Under the pieces are notes generated by a model. The model did not search any database, was not told the DNA's origin, and saw only the letters and a list, made by a program, of their open reading frames with translations. 45,050 bases of DNA. Origin: Clostridium sp. MSJ-8. GTDB lineage: Bacteria > Bacillota > Clostridia > Clostridiales > Clostridiaceae. A program made the position numbers and the translations under genes. The stretch is from contig NZ_JAHLQH010000020.1 of the NCBI RefSeq assembly GCF_018918325.1, positions 1-45,050 of the forward strand, in the 5' to 3' direction. Positions 18,056 to 26,105 of the stretch are shown here, piece by piece; the stretch's first letter is position 1; each line of letters begins with the position of its first letter.

Positions 18056-18090
18056 AAAAGGTATCATAAGAATTTCTTATGATACCTTTT
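18056..18090. terminator. Bidirectional terminator between gltD and a convergent gene
   Basis: A perfect 15-bp stem (AAAAGGTATCATAAG with CTTATGATACCTTTT) and a 5-nt loop AATTT. Terminal A and T runs allow termination on both strands. It serves gltD from the left and the small minus-strand gene ending at 18097. Confidence 0.92.
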
Positions 18091-18096
18091 AAATTT

Positions 18097-18387
18097 CTAA
18101 TTAGTTAACAAGCTACAAACTAAAATTTTTAGACATTGAGCCATATCTGTAGATATAGAATTGATTTCACATAAGTTATCATTTATGCATAAGATAGTTT
18201 CAGCATCTTCACATGGAACTATACAATTATTTTTATCTGCAATTAATTTTGCTAGATTAATTAGATTATTTTGAATGTCATTGGCGTTATTAACTATATT
18301 TACAATTTCTTGAGCTATAGAAGCAAGTAATTCTTCAGAAGGATTATCGCAAGTACAACAGTTTTTTAACATATCTTCATAATTCAT
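18097..18387 (-). CDS. Small Cys-containing hypothetical protein
   Basis: A 96-residue protein I do not recognise. It is mostly helical and hydrophilic, with seven Cys including a CCTC cluster at about residues 9-12 (MLKNCCTCDN), C-E-D-A and C-I-N-D motifs in the middle, and two more near the end. There is no signal peptide. The ATG is 6 nt after AAAGGTG on the minus strand, so the start is well placed. It stands alone, convergent with gltD and divergent from ahpC. The Cys could bind metal or form disulfides; nothing proves it. Coding potential is supported by the ribosome site and the shared terminator. Confidence 0.6.
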   Translation of the reverse strand: MNYEDMLKNCCTCDNPSEELLASIAQEIVNIVNNANDIQNNLINLAKLIADKNNCIVPCEDAETILCINDNLCEINSISTDMAQCLKILVCSLLTN

Positions 18388-18506
18388 GTTTATCACCTTT
18401 TAAAAATAATATTTTTAGTTTATTTTATGAAATAAAAAATAGATAGTGAATAAAAAGATTTTTAGATGGAGAAAATATAGCTAAAAGAATAAAGGATGTG
18501 ATTATA

Positions 18507-19070
18507 TTGTCTCTAATTAATAAAAAGATATCTGATTTTAAGGTTCAAGCATATCAAGATGGTGATTTTAAGGAAATAACATCAGATTCCTTGAAAGATA
18601 AGTGGTCAGTTTTTGTATTTTATCCAGCAGACTTTACCTTTGTATGTCCTACTGAGTTAGGAGATTTAAGTGATATATACGATGAATTTAAGAATATTAA
18701 TTGTGAAGTATATTCTGTTTCTTGTGATACTCATTATGTACATAAGGCATGGGCAGAAACTTCAGATACTATTTCACAAATTAAATATCCTATGATAGCA
18801 GATCCTACAGGAAAACTTGCCAAGGAATTTGAAGTATACATAGAAGATGAAGGGTTAGCACTTAGAGGAACTTTTATAGTAAATCCAGAGGGAGTTATAA
18901 AAGCATATGAAGTTAATGAATTATCTATAGGAAGAAATGCTGAAGAATTATTAAGAAAAGTTCAAGCAGCACAATTTGTAGCGCAACATGGAGATAAGGT
19001 GTGCCCTGCTAGATGGAAACCTGGTGTAGAAGCGTTAACTCCAAGCAAGGATTTGGTGGGTAAGATATAA
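18507..19070 (+). CDS. ahpC: Peroxiredoxin (AhpC type)
   Basis: A 187-residue typical 2-Cys peroxiredoxin reducing hydrogen peroxide and organic hydroperoxides. The peroxidatic Cys is in FYPADFTFVCPTEL and the resolving Cys in GDKVCPARWKPG. The C-terminal helix is complete. I choose the TTG at 18507, giving MSLINKKISDFKVQAY, the usual AhpC start, about 10 nt after AAAGGA; the GTG at 18498 is inside the ribosome site. There is no ahpF reductase next to it, so electrons must come from elsewhere. No PerR box was recognised upstream. A terminator follows directly, so it is monocistronic. Confidence 0.95.
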   Translation: MSLINKKISDFKVQAYQDGDFKEITSDSLKDKWSVFVFYPADFTFVCPTELGDLSDIYDEFKNINCEVYSVSCDTHYVHKAWAETSDTISQIKYPMIADPTGKLAKEFEVYIEDEGLALRGTFIVNPEGVIKAYEVNELSIGRNAEELLRKVQAAQFVAQHGDKVCPARWKPGVEALTPSKDLVGKI

Positions 19071-19080
19071 CATTTTATAG

Positions 19081-19114
19081 TCTACTGAGTTTTTACGACT
19101 TAGTAGATTTTTTT
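19081..19114 (+). terminator. Terminator of ahpC
   Basis: TCTACTGAG (19081-19089) pairs with CTTAGTAGA (19099-19107) with one G-U pair, followed by seven T. Confidence 0.9.
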
Positions 19115-19196
19115 GTTCTTTAGTAAATTATATCAAACTATATTTTGGTTACCATATACAGTTAATTTAAAAAAATTTAAAAAGCACAATGTAGAA

Positions 19197-19226
19197 CTGA
19201 CAACTATTGGTGGTATAATGTATAAT
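19197..19226 (+). promoter_or_regulatory. Promoter of the GH13 gene
   Basis: CTGACA (19197-19202), 18-nt spacer, TATAAT (19221-19226). A second, extended -10 box TGGTATAAT overlaps at 19211-19219 and may be used instead. Confidence 0.5.
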
Positions 19227-19275
19227 ATATACTATAAAATGTAATGGGTATATATCATCAAAGGAGGAAGAATTT

Positions 19276-20622
19276 ATGAAAAATTGGGTAAATGAATCAA
19301 TATTTTATCAGATATATCCTTTAGGATTTTGTGGGGCACCTCAATTTAATGATATGAGTAAGGAGCCAGAACCAAGGATTAAGAAGATAATAGAATGGAT
19401 ACCACATTTAAAAGATTTAGGAGTTAATGCATTATATTTAGGACCAATATTTGAATCTACAGAACATGGATATGATACAGCAGATTATAGATTAATAGAT
19501 AGAAGGCTTGGAACTAATGAAGACTTTAAAGAAGTATCTGATAAATTACACCAGAATGGAATAAGAGTAATCTTAGATGGTGTATTTAATCATGTAGGAA
19601 GAGATTTTAACCATTTTAAAGATGTACAAGCTAACTTGGGAAATTCTAAATATTGTTCATGGTTTAGTGGATTAAACTTTAATTGTGGCAATCCTATGGG
19701 TGATCCTTTTACATATGATGCATGGGAAGGACACTATAATTTAGTTAAATTGAACTTAAAAAATAGGGAGGTAGTTGATTATCTATTAGAATCAGTAGCT
19801 ATGTGGATGGATGAATTTAAGATAGATGGTTTAAGATTAGATGCAGCTGATTGTGTAGATATGGACTTCTTTAGAGAACTTAGAGGATTCTGTAAGGGAA
19901 AGAAAGAAGACTTCTGGTTAATGGGAGAAATAATACATGGAGATTATTCTAGATGGGCAAATGATGAGATGCTTGATTCTGTAACAAACTATGAATGCTA
20001 TAAAGGAATATATTCATCACATAATGATAAGAATTATTTTGAGATAGCACATTCTCTTATGAGGCAATTTGGAAATGGTGGAATATACAGAAACATATAT
20101 ACTTATAATTTTGTAGATAATCATGATGTTAATAGAGTTGCAAGTACAGTTAGAAATAAAGCTTATTTGAAAAATATATATACTGTATTATATACTATGC
20201 CAGGTGTTCCATCTATATATTATGGTAGTGAATACGCTATAGAAGGCGTAAAAGAAAATGGATCTGATGCTAATTTGCGACCTGAATTAAATTTAGATAA
20301 TCTTACTGAAAATGAACTTACAGAACACATAAAAAAATTAGGTGTAGCAAGAAAAAATAGTGATGCATTAAAGTATGGAGATTTTGAACAAGTAATAATA
20401 AGAAATGAACAATTAGTATATAAACGTTGTTCAGAGAATCAAATAGCATATGTTCTATTAAATGTAGGGGAACAAGATTTCTATGCTAACTTCAATATTA
20501 ATTCTAATAAGAAGTTAAAAGAAGTATTAGGAGAGGAAGAAATAATTGAAGCTAATAATTCAAATGTGGATATAAAGGTTGCACCATATAGTAGTAGAAT
20601 ACTTGTAGAAGTTGATGCATAG
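19276..20622 (+). CDS. GH13 alpha-glucan hydrolase, cytoplasmic
   Basis: A 448-residue GH13 enzyme without signal peptide or extra domains. It has YQIYPLGFCGAP at the start, region I DGVFNH (101-106), nucleophile D189 (DGLRLDAADC), acid/base E218 (LMGEIIHGDY), and D284 (FVDNHDVNR). The size and the opening WVNESIFYQIYP fit the maltodextrin/cyclodextrin-degrading and neopullulanase-like group rather than classical alpha-amylases; the exact specificity cannot be read. It has a perfect ribosome site (AAAGGAGG) and its own promoter. Together with the neighbouring secreted amylopullulanase it suggests outside depolymerisation followed by inside trimming of oligosaccharides. Confidence 0.93.
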   Translation: MKNWVNESIFYQIYPLGFCGAPQFNDMSKEPEPRIKKIIEWIPHLKDLGVNALYLGPIFESTEHGYDTADYRLIDRRLGTNEDFKEVSDKLHQNGIRVILDGVFNHVGRDFNHFKDVQANLGNSKYCSWFSGLNFNCGNPMGDPFTYDAWEGHYNLVKLNLKNREVVDYLLESVAMWMDEFKIDGLRLDAADCVDMDFFRELRGFCKGKKEDFWLMGEIIHGDYSRWANDEMLDSVTNYECYKGIYSSHNDKNYFEIAHSLMRQFGNGGIYRNIYTYNFVDNHDVNRVASTVRNKAYLKNIYTVLYTMPGVPSIYYGSEYAIEGVKENGSDANLRPELNLDNLTENELTEHIKKLGVARKNSDALKYGDFEQVIIRNEQLVYKRCSENQIAYVLLNVGEQDFYANFNINSNKKLKEVLGEEEIIEANNSNVDIKVAPYSSRILVEVDA

Positions 20623-20626
20623 TAAT

Positions 20627-20745
20627 ATTAAGTATTTCTAAGATAATAAAAATAGGTAAAGGTTCTTAAATGCTAAAAATTAATTAATGTTTAGAAAATA
20701 TAGCATTTTAACAGAATCTTTACCTTTTTTACTATATATAAAATT
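20627..20745 (+). repeat. Long palindromic element acting as terminator (copy 1)
   Basis: The core hairpin pairs AGGTAAAGGTTCT (20654-20666) with AGAATCTTTACCT (20713-20725), and inside it TGCTA (20671-20675) with TAGCA (20701-20705), followed by six T. The upstream flank starts ATTAAGTATTTCTAA (20627), which also occurs at 32377 and, slightly changed, at 32483. It is related in sequence and layout to the element at 32483-32606. It is an intrinsic terminator for the GH13 gene and possibly a dispersed repeat. Confidence 0.75.
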
Positions 20746-21101
20746 ATATAAAGTTCGAGATTTTAGAAAAGTATAATAATAAAATAATAAATTTTGTTAT
20801 AAATACTTAAAGAAATAATTATTTCTATCAATTTAGAAAAACATAATATTTAGGTAGTGAAGTAAAAAATAGTAACAGAATATAAAAAAATAAAAAAATT
20901 TATAGTAGAGTTTATTTGTCTTATAGTAATTGTAAAAAAAATATTAAATTATTAAACAAAATATAGACGGTATGTAGAAAAACTAAATTTTGTGATATAA
21001 TGACAACATAAGAATAAAATGAAAATAATTAGTTATTTTCATAATATAAGCATAATACTGGTATCTTGTATTATGCAAATAAAATAAGGGGGCATAATAA
21101 T
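20746..21101 (+). promoter_or_regulatory. Long leader region of the amylopullulanase gene
   Basis: This gene-free stretch is extremely AT-rich. Its clear signals lie at the right end. An extended -10 box TGATATAAT is at 20993-21001. A perfect 8-bp palindrome, GAAAATAA-TTAG-TTATTTTC, is at 21021-21040. A 9-bp hairpin, GCATAATAC/GTATTATGC, is at 21050-21076, just before the ribosome site AAGGGGGC (21086-21092). The palindromes lie downstream of the promoter, so they could be operators or mRNA structures controlling expression or stability. No catabolite-repression (cre) box was found. Positions 20746-20970 show nothing else. Confidence 0.5.
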
Positions 21102-24100
21102 ATGAAACTTAAAAAAAGTAAAAACTTGAAATGGCAAGTAAGCCTTTTCATGCTACTTGTTTTTTTGGTTACTATGATACCGTTACCAAAAATAGTTGCT
21201 AATGCAGCAACAAGTGGCTCGGCAGTTATTAACTCAGATAAGAGCGTAACTGTTACAGCTGAGTATGATGGCTCAGAATTATATCTAATTGGAACATTAG
21301 TTGGAGGATGGACAGATAGTGACCAAGTTAAGATGACTAATAATGGTGATGGTACATTCTCATATACTACAAAAGTGTTAAGTGCAGGAACTTATGAATT
21401 TAAGTTTAAACCTAATGCTAGTAATTGGGACAATTCATTTAATACTGAAGGTGGTACTGAAACTAATTCGAAGATTACTATAAATGAACCAGGAGTAACT
21501 CTTAATGGAGATGGAACAGCAACATTTAGATATGAGTACAATGGTGCTTCATTATATTTGGTTGGTTCTATGAATAACTGGTCTGAAGCAATACAAATGC
21601 AAAAGAACAGTTATGGATTATTTGAAGTAACAATAGATGTTACAGCAGGAACTACTTATCAATACAAATATAAAGTAACAGATGATATGTCAGATTGGTC
21701 TACAGGTTCTTTTGGACAAGATGGTACAGATGCAAATTCTACATTGAAAGTTCCAGGAGAAGCTACTGCATATGCACCAATTAATAATGGTGATGGTACA
21801 GTTACTTTCATATATAAAAACTTAAGTGCAAGTAAAGTATATCTTGCAGGTGATTTTGGTGGAAAGTATCAATGGCAAGCAGCAGGAATTGCAATGGCTC
21901 AAGATCCAGAAGATGGATTATGGAAAGTTACAATAAATCCAAGTGAAATTGATGCAAGTAGAACAGATAAAACAGATATCCAATATAAGTTTGTAGTAGA
22001 TGGGTCATGGATAACAGATCCAGCAAACGACAAATATGAAAGTGGTAACTCAGTATTTACTTATTATAAATATGAAGATGCAATGGCACCTAATTTAAAT
22101 GCAGATGGAACAGTAACATTTAGTTATAAAGATGATGCAGCAACTTCAGTAGCATTTGCAGGAGATGTTAATGGATGGAGTGCAACAAAAACACCATTTA
22201 CTAAGAATGCATATGGTGTATGGACAGCAACAGTAGATCCATTAGGAGCAGAATCTATAACTTATAAATTTGTAGTAGATGGAAACTGGATAATAGATCC
22301 TAATGCACAAGATACAGTAAGCGATGGTTTTGGAGGATCAAATGGTGTCTTCAATACTAAAGGCCAAGTTGAAGCAAGTAAAAAAGTAATTGTAAAATAT
22401 ATAAGAGAAGATAAAAATTATTCTGACTGGACATTCTATACTTGGAGTACAGGTAAGAAAGATGGAGATTACAACTTTACAGTAAAAGATGGAGTTGGAA
22501 TAGCTGAGATACCAGTTGGAAAAACAACTACATCAATTGGATTTAAGATAAGAAAAGATTTATTATGGAATACTGTTGATTATGATTCAGATAGAACAAT
22601 AGCTGTTGATCAAGATGCTATGGTAACTAAAGTTACAATTAAGAGCGGAGTTGGTGATATATTTGTTGTTCCTTCTGTAAAGAAAACAGCAGAAATAAAT
22701 AATGGTCAAATCGATTTTAAATATAGAGATATTGATCTATATAATGATGATGCACAAGACAAGATAACAGATATGAAGGTAAAAGTAAAATATAAAAATG
22801 AAGATTATAAAACTATAGATATGAGTTATGATGATCTTAATGAATATTTTACAGCTTCATATAAAAATATAAAAGAAGGTACTTACACTTATAAATTTGT
22901 TTATAAAGTAGATGGCGCTGATAAGGAATCAGATGAAGAAACAATAAATTATACTAAGAGAACTATGAAAGGTTCTGCTTCAGTAAAGGCTAGTGCTATA
23001 AATTCAACAGAAAATGCAGTTTTAACACTTAAATTATCAGGAGATGATGCTAAGGCTGAATATATTAAAGCAATATATTTAGATTTATCTGAATTAGGTG
23101 GATCTAGTAAAACAGCAATGGATGTTTCATTATTAAATGATAATAAGGAAATAAGACAAACTATCGGTGTTGAAGATTCTATAACAGCAGGTAAGAAAAA
23201 TATTCCTATAACAATAGTTGATGTTAATGGAGAAGAACACAAAACTTCTACAAGCATTGAAATAAAGGCAAAAGTATATAATGATAAAGATCCATTAGAC
23301 TTTTCATTTGATGAATCATCTGTTTATTTTATAGTTACTGATAGATTCTTTAATGGAAATACTTCAAATGATGATCCACATGGAAATAATTATGACAAGA
23401 CAGCGCCTCACACTTATCATGGAGGAGATTTTGCTGGTATAACAGAAAAAATTCCATACTTAAAGGATTTGGGAATAAATACTATATGGATTACTCCAAT
23501 AGTAGAACAAACAGACTTTGATCAAATGTATGCAGATCCAACAATGTCTCAATATTCATATCATGGATACTGGGCAAAGGATTTTACTAAGTTAGATGAA
23601 CATTTAGGTACAATTCAAGAATTCAAAACATTAATTGATAAAGCACATGAAAATGGAATAAAGATAATGGTAGACGTTGTATTAAATCATGCTGGATATG
23701 GTATGGATAATGCAGATGCAACAGAAGCTGGCGTTAACAATTATCCTACAGATGAAGATAGAGCTCAATTTGCAGGAATGTTTAGAACTGAAGATGGAAA
23801 TGATGACTTTACTACTGCTTCATCAGGATTGCCTGATTTCAAGACAGAAGATGCAGATGTAAGAGCTAAGCTTATAGAATGGCAAACAGCATGGTTATCA
23901 AAGGTTATGACTGAAAGTGGTAATACAATTGATTACTACAGAGTAGATACTGTAAAACATGTTGAAAATGCAACTTGGAAGGAATTTAAATCAGCATTAA
24001 CTGAAATAAATCCAGAGTTCAAGATGATAGGTGAATATTATGGTGCAGACTATAATAATGATGGTGGACAATTAGAAGATGGACAAATGGATGCATTATT

Positions 24101-25025
24101 AGACTTTGGTTATAAGACTTATGCAAAGAATTTTGTAAATGGTTCATTAGAATCTGTATCAAGCATACTAGATGATAGAGCTTCAAAAGTTAGCAACACA
24201 TATTTATATGGACAATTCTTAAGCAGTCATGATGAAGATGGTTTCTTAGTTGGTATTGATGGCGATGTTAATAATGCAATTACAGATAGAGATAGAGCTT
24301 TAGGTTTAGTTGCAGCATCATTACAAATAACAGATAAAGGTATTCCGATAGTTTATTATGGTGAAGAAGTTGGATTATCAGGATCAAATAGCTTTGAAGA
24401 TGGACAAAAGAATCGTTATGATATGCAATTTGATTTAGCTACAGATGGTTCTACAGGAGAAAAAACTTACAATCATTATAAGAAATTATTAAATATAAGA
24501 AATGCAAACAAGAAGGTATTTGCAAAAGGTAATAGAAAAACATTAGTAGCTAATAATGACGAAAAATATACTGTTTATACTAGAACTTATAAGAATGATT
24601 CAATATTAACTGCATTAAATATTGCTGATACAGCAAAAGAAATAACAGTTACTATTCCAGAATCAGCAGGAAAACAAGTAACAGATTTATATAGTGGTAA
24701 AACTTATACTGCAGCATCAGATAATACTGTTAAGATAACAATTCCAGCAGCACAAGATGGTGGTACTGTAATGTTTGCATACACTACTACTAATACTAAT
24801 ACTTCATCAGATAATAATAATTCTGATAGTAATGGAAATACAACTAATAACAACAATACTTCTAATAGTTCATCAGCAAGCAATAATGGAGCAAGCAAAT
24901 CAAAAGCTTCTAAGTCAAAGAAAACTGGAGATTATGATAATACAATGATCTATATGATGTTATGCATGGTAGCATTAGGTGCTATGGTTGTAGTATTAAA
25001 TAGAAGAAAAGAAGTAGAAGAATAA
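21102..25025 (+). CDS. Secreted multidomain amylopullulanase, probably wall-anchored
   Basis: A 1307-residue extracellular alpha-glucan hydrolase. A signal peptide (KLKKSKNLKWQ, hydrophobic core, cleavage near VANAATS) is followed by four or more repeated starch-binding/E-set beta modules over about residues 35-430, each with a GDGT(V/A)TF-YKY start and a GDFGG, NGW or similar turn. A further carbohydrate-binding-like module follows (about 430-530), then two linker beta domains. The GH13 domain begins near residue 735 (VYFIVTDRFFNG). Region I is VDVVLNHAG, the nucleophile is the Asp of YYRVDTVKH (about 948), the acid Glu is in MIGEYYG (about 977), and the third Asp is in SSHDED (about 1044). 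A Ser/Thr/Asn-rich linker leads to KKTGD, a hydrophobic helix and a basic tail (NRRKE), resembling a sortase signal with a degenerate LPXTG. The start follows AAGGGGGC by 9 nt. Confidence 0.92.
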   Translation: MKLKKSKNLKWQVSLFMLLVFLVTMIPLPKIVANAATSGSAVINSDKSVTVTAEYDGSELYLIGTLVGGWTDSDQVKMTNNGDGTFSYTTKVLSAGTYEFKFKPNASNWDNSFNTEGGTETNSKITINEPGVTLNGDGTATFRYEYNGASLYLVGSMNNWSEAIQMQKNSYGLFEVTIDVTAGTTYQYKYKVTDDMSDWSTGSFGQDGTDANSTLKVPGEATAYAPINNGDGTVTFIYKNLSASKVYLAGDFGGKYQWQAAGIAMAQDPEDGLWKVTINPSEIDASRTDKTDIQYKFVVDGSWITDPANDKYESGNSVFTYYKYEDAMAPNLNADGTVTFSYKDDAATSVAFAGDVNGWSATKTPFTKNAYGVWTATVDPLGAESITYKFVVDGNWIIDPNAQDTVSDGFGGSNGVFNTKGQVEASKKVIVKYIREDKNYSDWTFYTWSTGKKDGDYNFTVKDGVGIAEIPVGKTTTSIGFKIRKDLLWNTVDYDSDRTIAVDQDAMVTKVTIKSGVGDIFVVPSVKKTAEINNGQIDFKYRDIDLYNDDAQDKITDMKVKVKYKNEDYKTIDMSYDDLNEYFTASYKNIKEGTYTYKFVYKVDGADKESDEETINYTKRTMKGSASVKASAINSTENAVLTLKLSGDDAKAEYIKAIYLDLSELGGSSKTAMDVSLLNDNKEIRQTIGVEDSITAGKKNIPITIVDVNGEEHKTSTSIEIKAKVYNDKDPLDFSFDESSVYFIVTDRFFNGNTSNDDPHGNNYDKTAPHTYHGGDFAGITEKIPYLKDLGINTIWITPIVEQTDFDQMYADPTMSQYSYHGYWAKDFTKLDEHLGTIQEFKTLIDKAHENGIKIMVDVVLNHAGYGMDNADATEAGVNNYPTDEDRAQFAGMFRTEDGNDDFTTASSGLPDFKTEDADVRAKLIEWQTAWLSKVMTESGNTIDYYRVDTVKHVENATWKEFKSALTEINPEFKMIGEYYGADYNNDGGQLEDGQMDALLDFGYKTYAKNFVNGSLESVSSILDDRASKVSNTYLYGQFLSSHDEDGFLVGIDGDVNNAITDRDRALGLVAASLQITDKGIPIVYYGEEVGLSGSNSFEDGQKNRYDMQFDLATDGSTGEKTYNHYKKLLNIRNANKKVFAKGNRKTLVANNDEKYTVYTRTYKNDSILTALNIADTAKEITVTIPESAGKQVTDLYSGKTYTAASDNTVKITIPAAQDGGTVMFAYTTTNTNTSSDNNNSDSNGNTTNNNNTSNSSSASNNGASKSKASKSKKTGDYDNTMIYMMLCMVALGAMVVVLNRRKEVEE

Positions 25026-25060
25026 AAAATTATAAGTTTATAATTTAGGCAATGAATAAA

Positions 25061-25094
25061 AAAACTCGGCAATATGATTAAGCCGAGTTTTTTT
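25061..25094 (+). terminator. Terminator of the amylopullulanase gene
   Basis: AAAACTCGGC (25061-25070) pairs with GCCGAGTTTT (25082-25091) around an 11-nt loop, with the T run continuing to 25094. Confidence 0.93.
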
Positions 25095-25122
25095 CTGTTT
25101 CAATCTTGATTTCAATTTTTAT

Positions 25123-25151
25123 TTTACAGTATTGTATGAATGTGTTATAAT
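25123..25151 (+). promoter_or_regulatory. Promoter of tRNA-Gln
   Basis: TTTACA (25123-25128), 17-nt spacer, perfect TATAAT (25146-25151). Transcription would begin a few bases before the tRNA at 25163. Confidence 0.85.
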
Positions 25152-25162
25152 TATTGAGTCGA

Positions 25163-25233
25163 TGGGGTATCGCCAAGAGGTAAGGCAACAGATTCTGACT
25201 CTGTCATCGTGGGTTCGAATCCCGCTACCCTAG
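25163..25233 (+). tRNA. tRNA-Gln (anticodon CUG)
   Basis: A full cloverleaf. The acceptor stem is TGGGGTA with TACCCTA (one G-U at the second pair), the D arm GCC/GGC, and the anticodon stem ACAGA/TCTGT with loop TTCTGAC, so anticodon CTG at 25195-25197, reading CAG. The T arm GTGGG/CCCGC encloses TTCGAAT. The discriminator base is G. CCA is not encoded. A T-rich stretch follows. It is a single gene with its own promoter, not part of a tRNA cluster. Confidence 0.93.
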
Positions 25234-25355
25234 CTTTTTGATTATAACTAATTATACATTTTCTGTTTATGAATAATTTTAGATTTATTTAGAGTGAAGA
25301 AGATGTATAATTTTATTTTTTAAACCATATGAAAAGGTTTAGATAGGGGGATGTT

Positions 25356-25946
25356 ATGAAAAAGGTTGTTAGTATATTATTATCTGCAATGTTAGCAGTA
25401 ACTATGTTTGGGTGTGGTAGAGATGATGTTAAAGTAGATGATGGTAAGGCTACAGAGAATTCAAGTAAAGATAGTAATGAAGATAAAATAACAGTTCTAT
25501 CAGAAGAACAATCAGATGCTGATTATTCAGAATTTGAGAAGGTTTCTATGGGAGTTACTTATAATGAAGCGGTAAAATCACTAGGTGAACCTAATAAAGT
25601 TATAAAACAAGATGAGGATTATACATATATATGGGATTGTGGTGATAATAAGACAATATCTGTAGTAATAAGAGATGGAGTTGTAGTATCTAAATCAGAA
25701 GGATTATTAGATTCAAAATCACCACAAGTAACTGAAGACCAGTATAATAAACTTAAAGAAGGAATGGCAATAGAAGAAGCATTTGATGTATTAGGTGTTG
25801 GCATTCTTACTTCAGAAGAGAAGACAGATGATTATGTAAAGAAGATTTATGCATACAATAATTCAGATGGTTCTTCACTTATTTTAACATTTAGAGATGA
25901 TAAACTATATTCTATGAGCGAGAATAGAATAACATCTGGCGAGTAA
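25356..25946 (+). CDS. Lipoprotein with two SmpA/BamE-like repeats
   Basis: A 196-residue predicted lipoprotein. The signal peptide ends in the lipobox MFGC (lipidated Cys about residue 20), followed by a Ser/Asp/Lys-rich spacer. Two similar modules follow: VSMGVTYNEAVKSLGEP... with IWDCGDNKTISVVIRDGVV, and LKEGMAIEEAFDVLG... with SLILTFRDDKL. Each has the G-(M/V)-(T/A)-(Y/I)-x-E-(A/V)-x-x-x-L-G pattern of the SmpA/BLIP-like fold common in clostridial lipoproteins. It would sit on the outer face of the membrane; the function is unknown. There is an A/G-rich ribosome site (ATAGGGGG) and an own terminator. It is not obviously linked to its neighbours. Confidence 0.85.
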   Translation: MKKVVSILLSAMLAVTMFGCGRDDVKVDDGKATENSSKDSNEDKITVLSEEQSDADYSEFEKVSMGVTYNEAVKSLGEPNKVIKQDEDYTYIWDCGDNKTISVVIRDGVVVSKSEGLLDSKSPQVTEDQYNKLKEGMAIEEAFDVLGVGILTSEEKTDDYVKKIYAYNNSDGSSLILTFRDDKLYSMSENRITSGE

Positions 25947-25965
25947 TCAGCTTAGAAAATATAGA

Positions 25966-25998
25966 GCATGAATGCGTATATGTATTCATGCTTTTTTC
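25966..25998 (+). terminator. Terminator of the lipoprotein gene
   Basis: Perfect 9-bp stem AGCATGAAT (25966-25974) with ATTCATGCT (25985-25993), a 10-nt loop, then a T run. Confidence 0.92.
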
Positions 25999-26105
25999 TT
26001 ATAATTGTAGCAATATGTAGCCTGCATTGAATAAGATTTCTGAATATGTTAAAATAAAGCTATAGAATTTATTATAAATTTTGTGTGAGAGGAAGAAAAA
26101 CAAAA

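Noticed and set aside
22949..23257. Minus-strand frame of 102 codons inside the amylopullulanase gene
   Set aside because: It overlaps a clearly coding region on the other strand and lacks a start signal and recognisable motifs.
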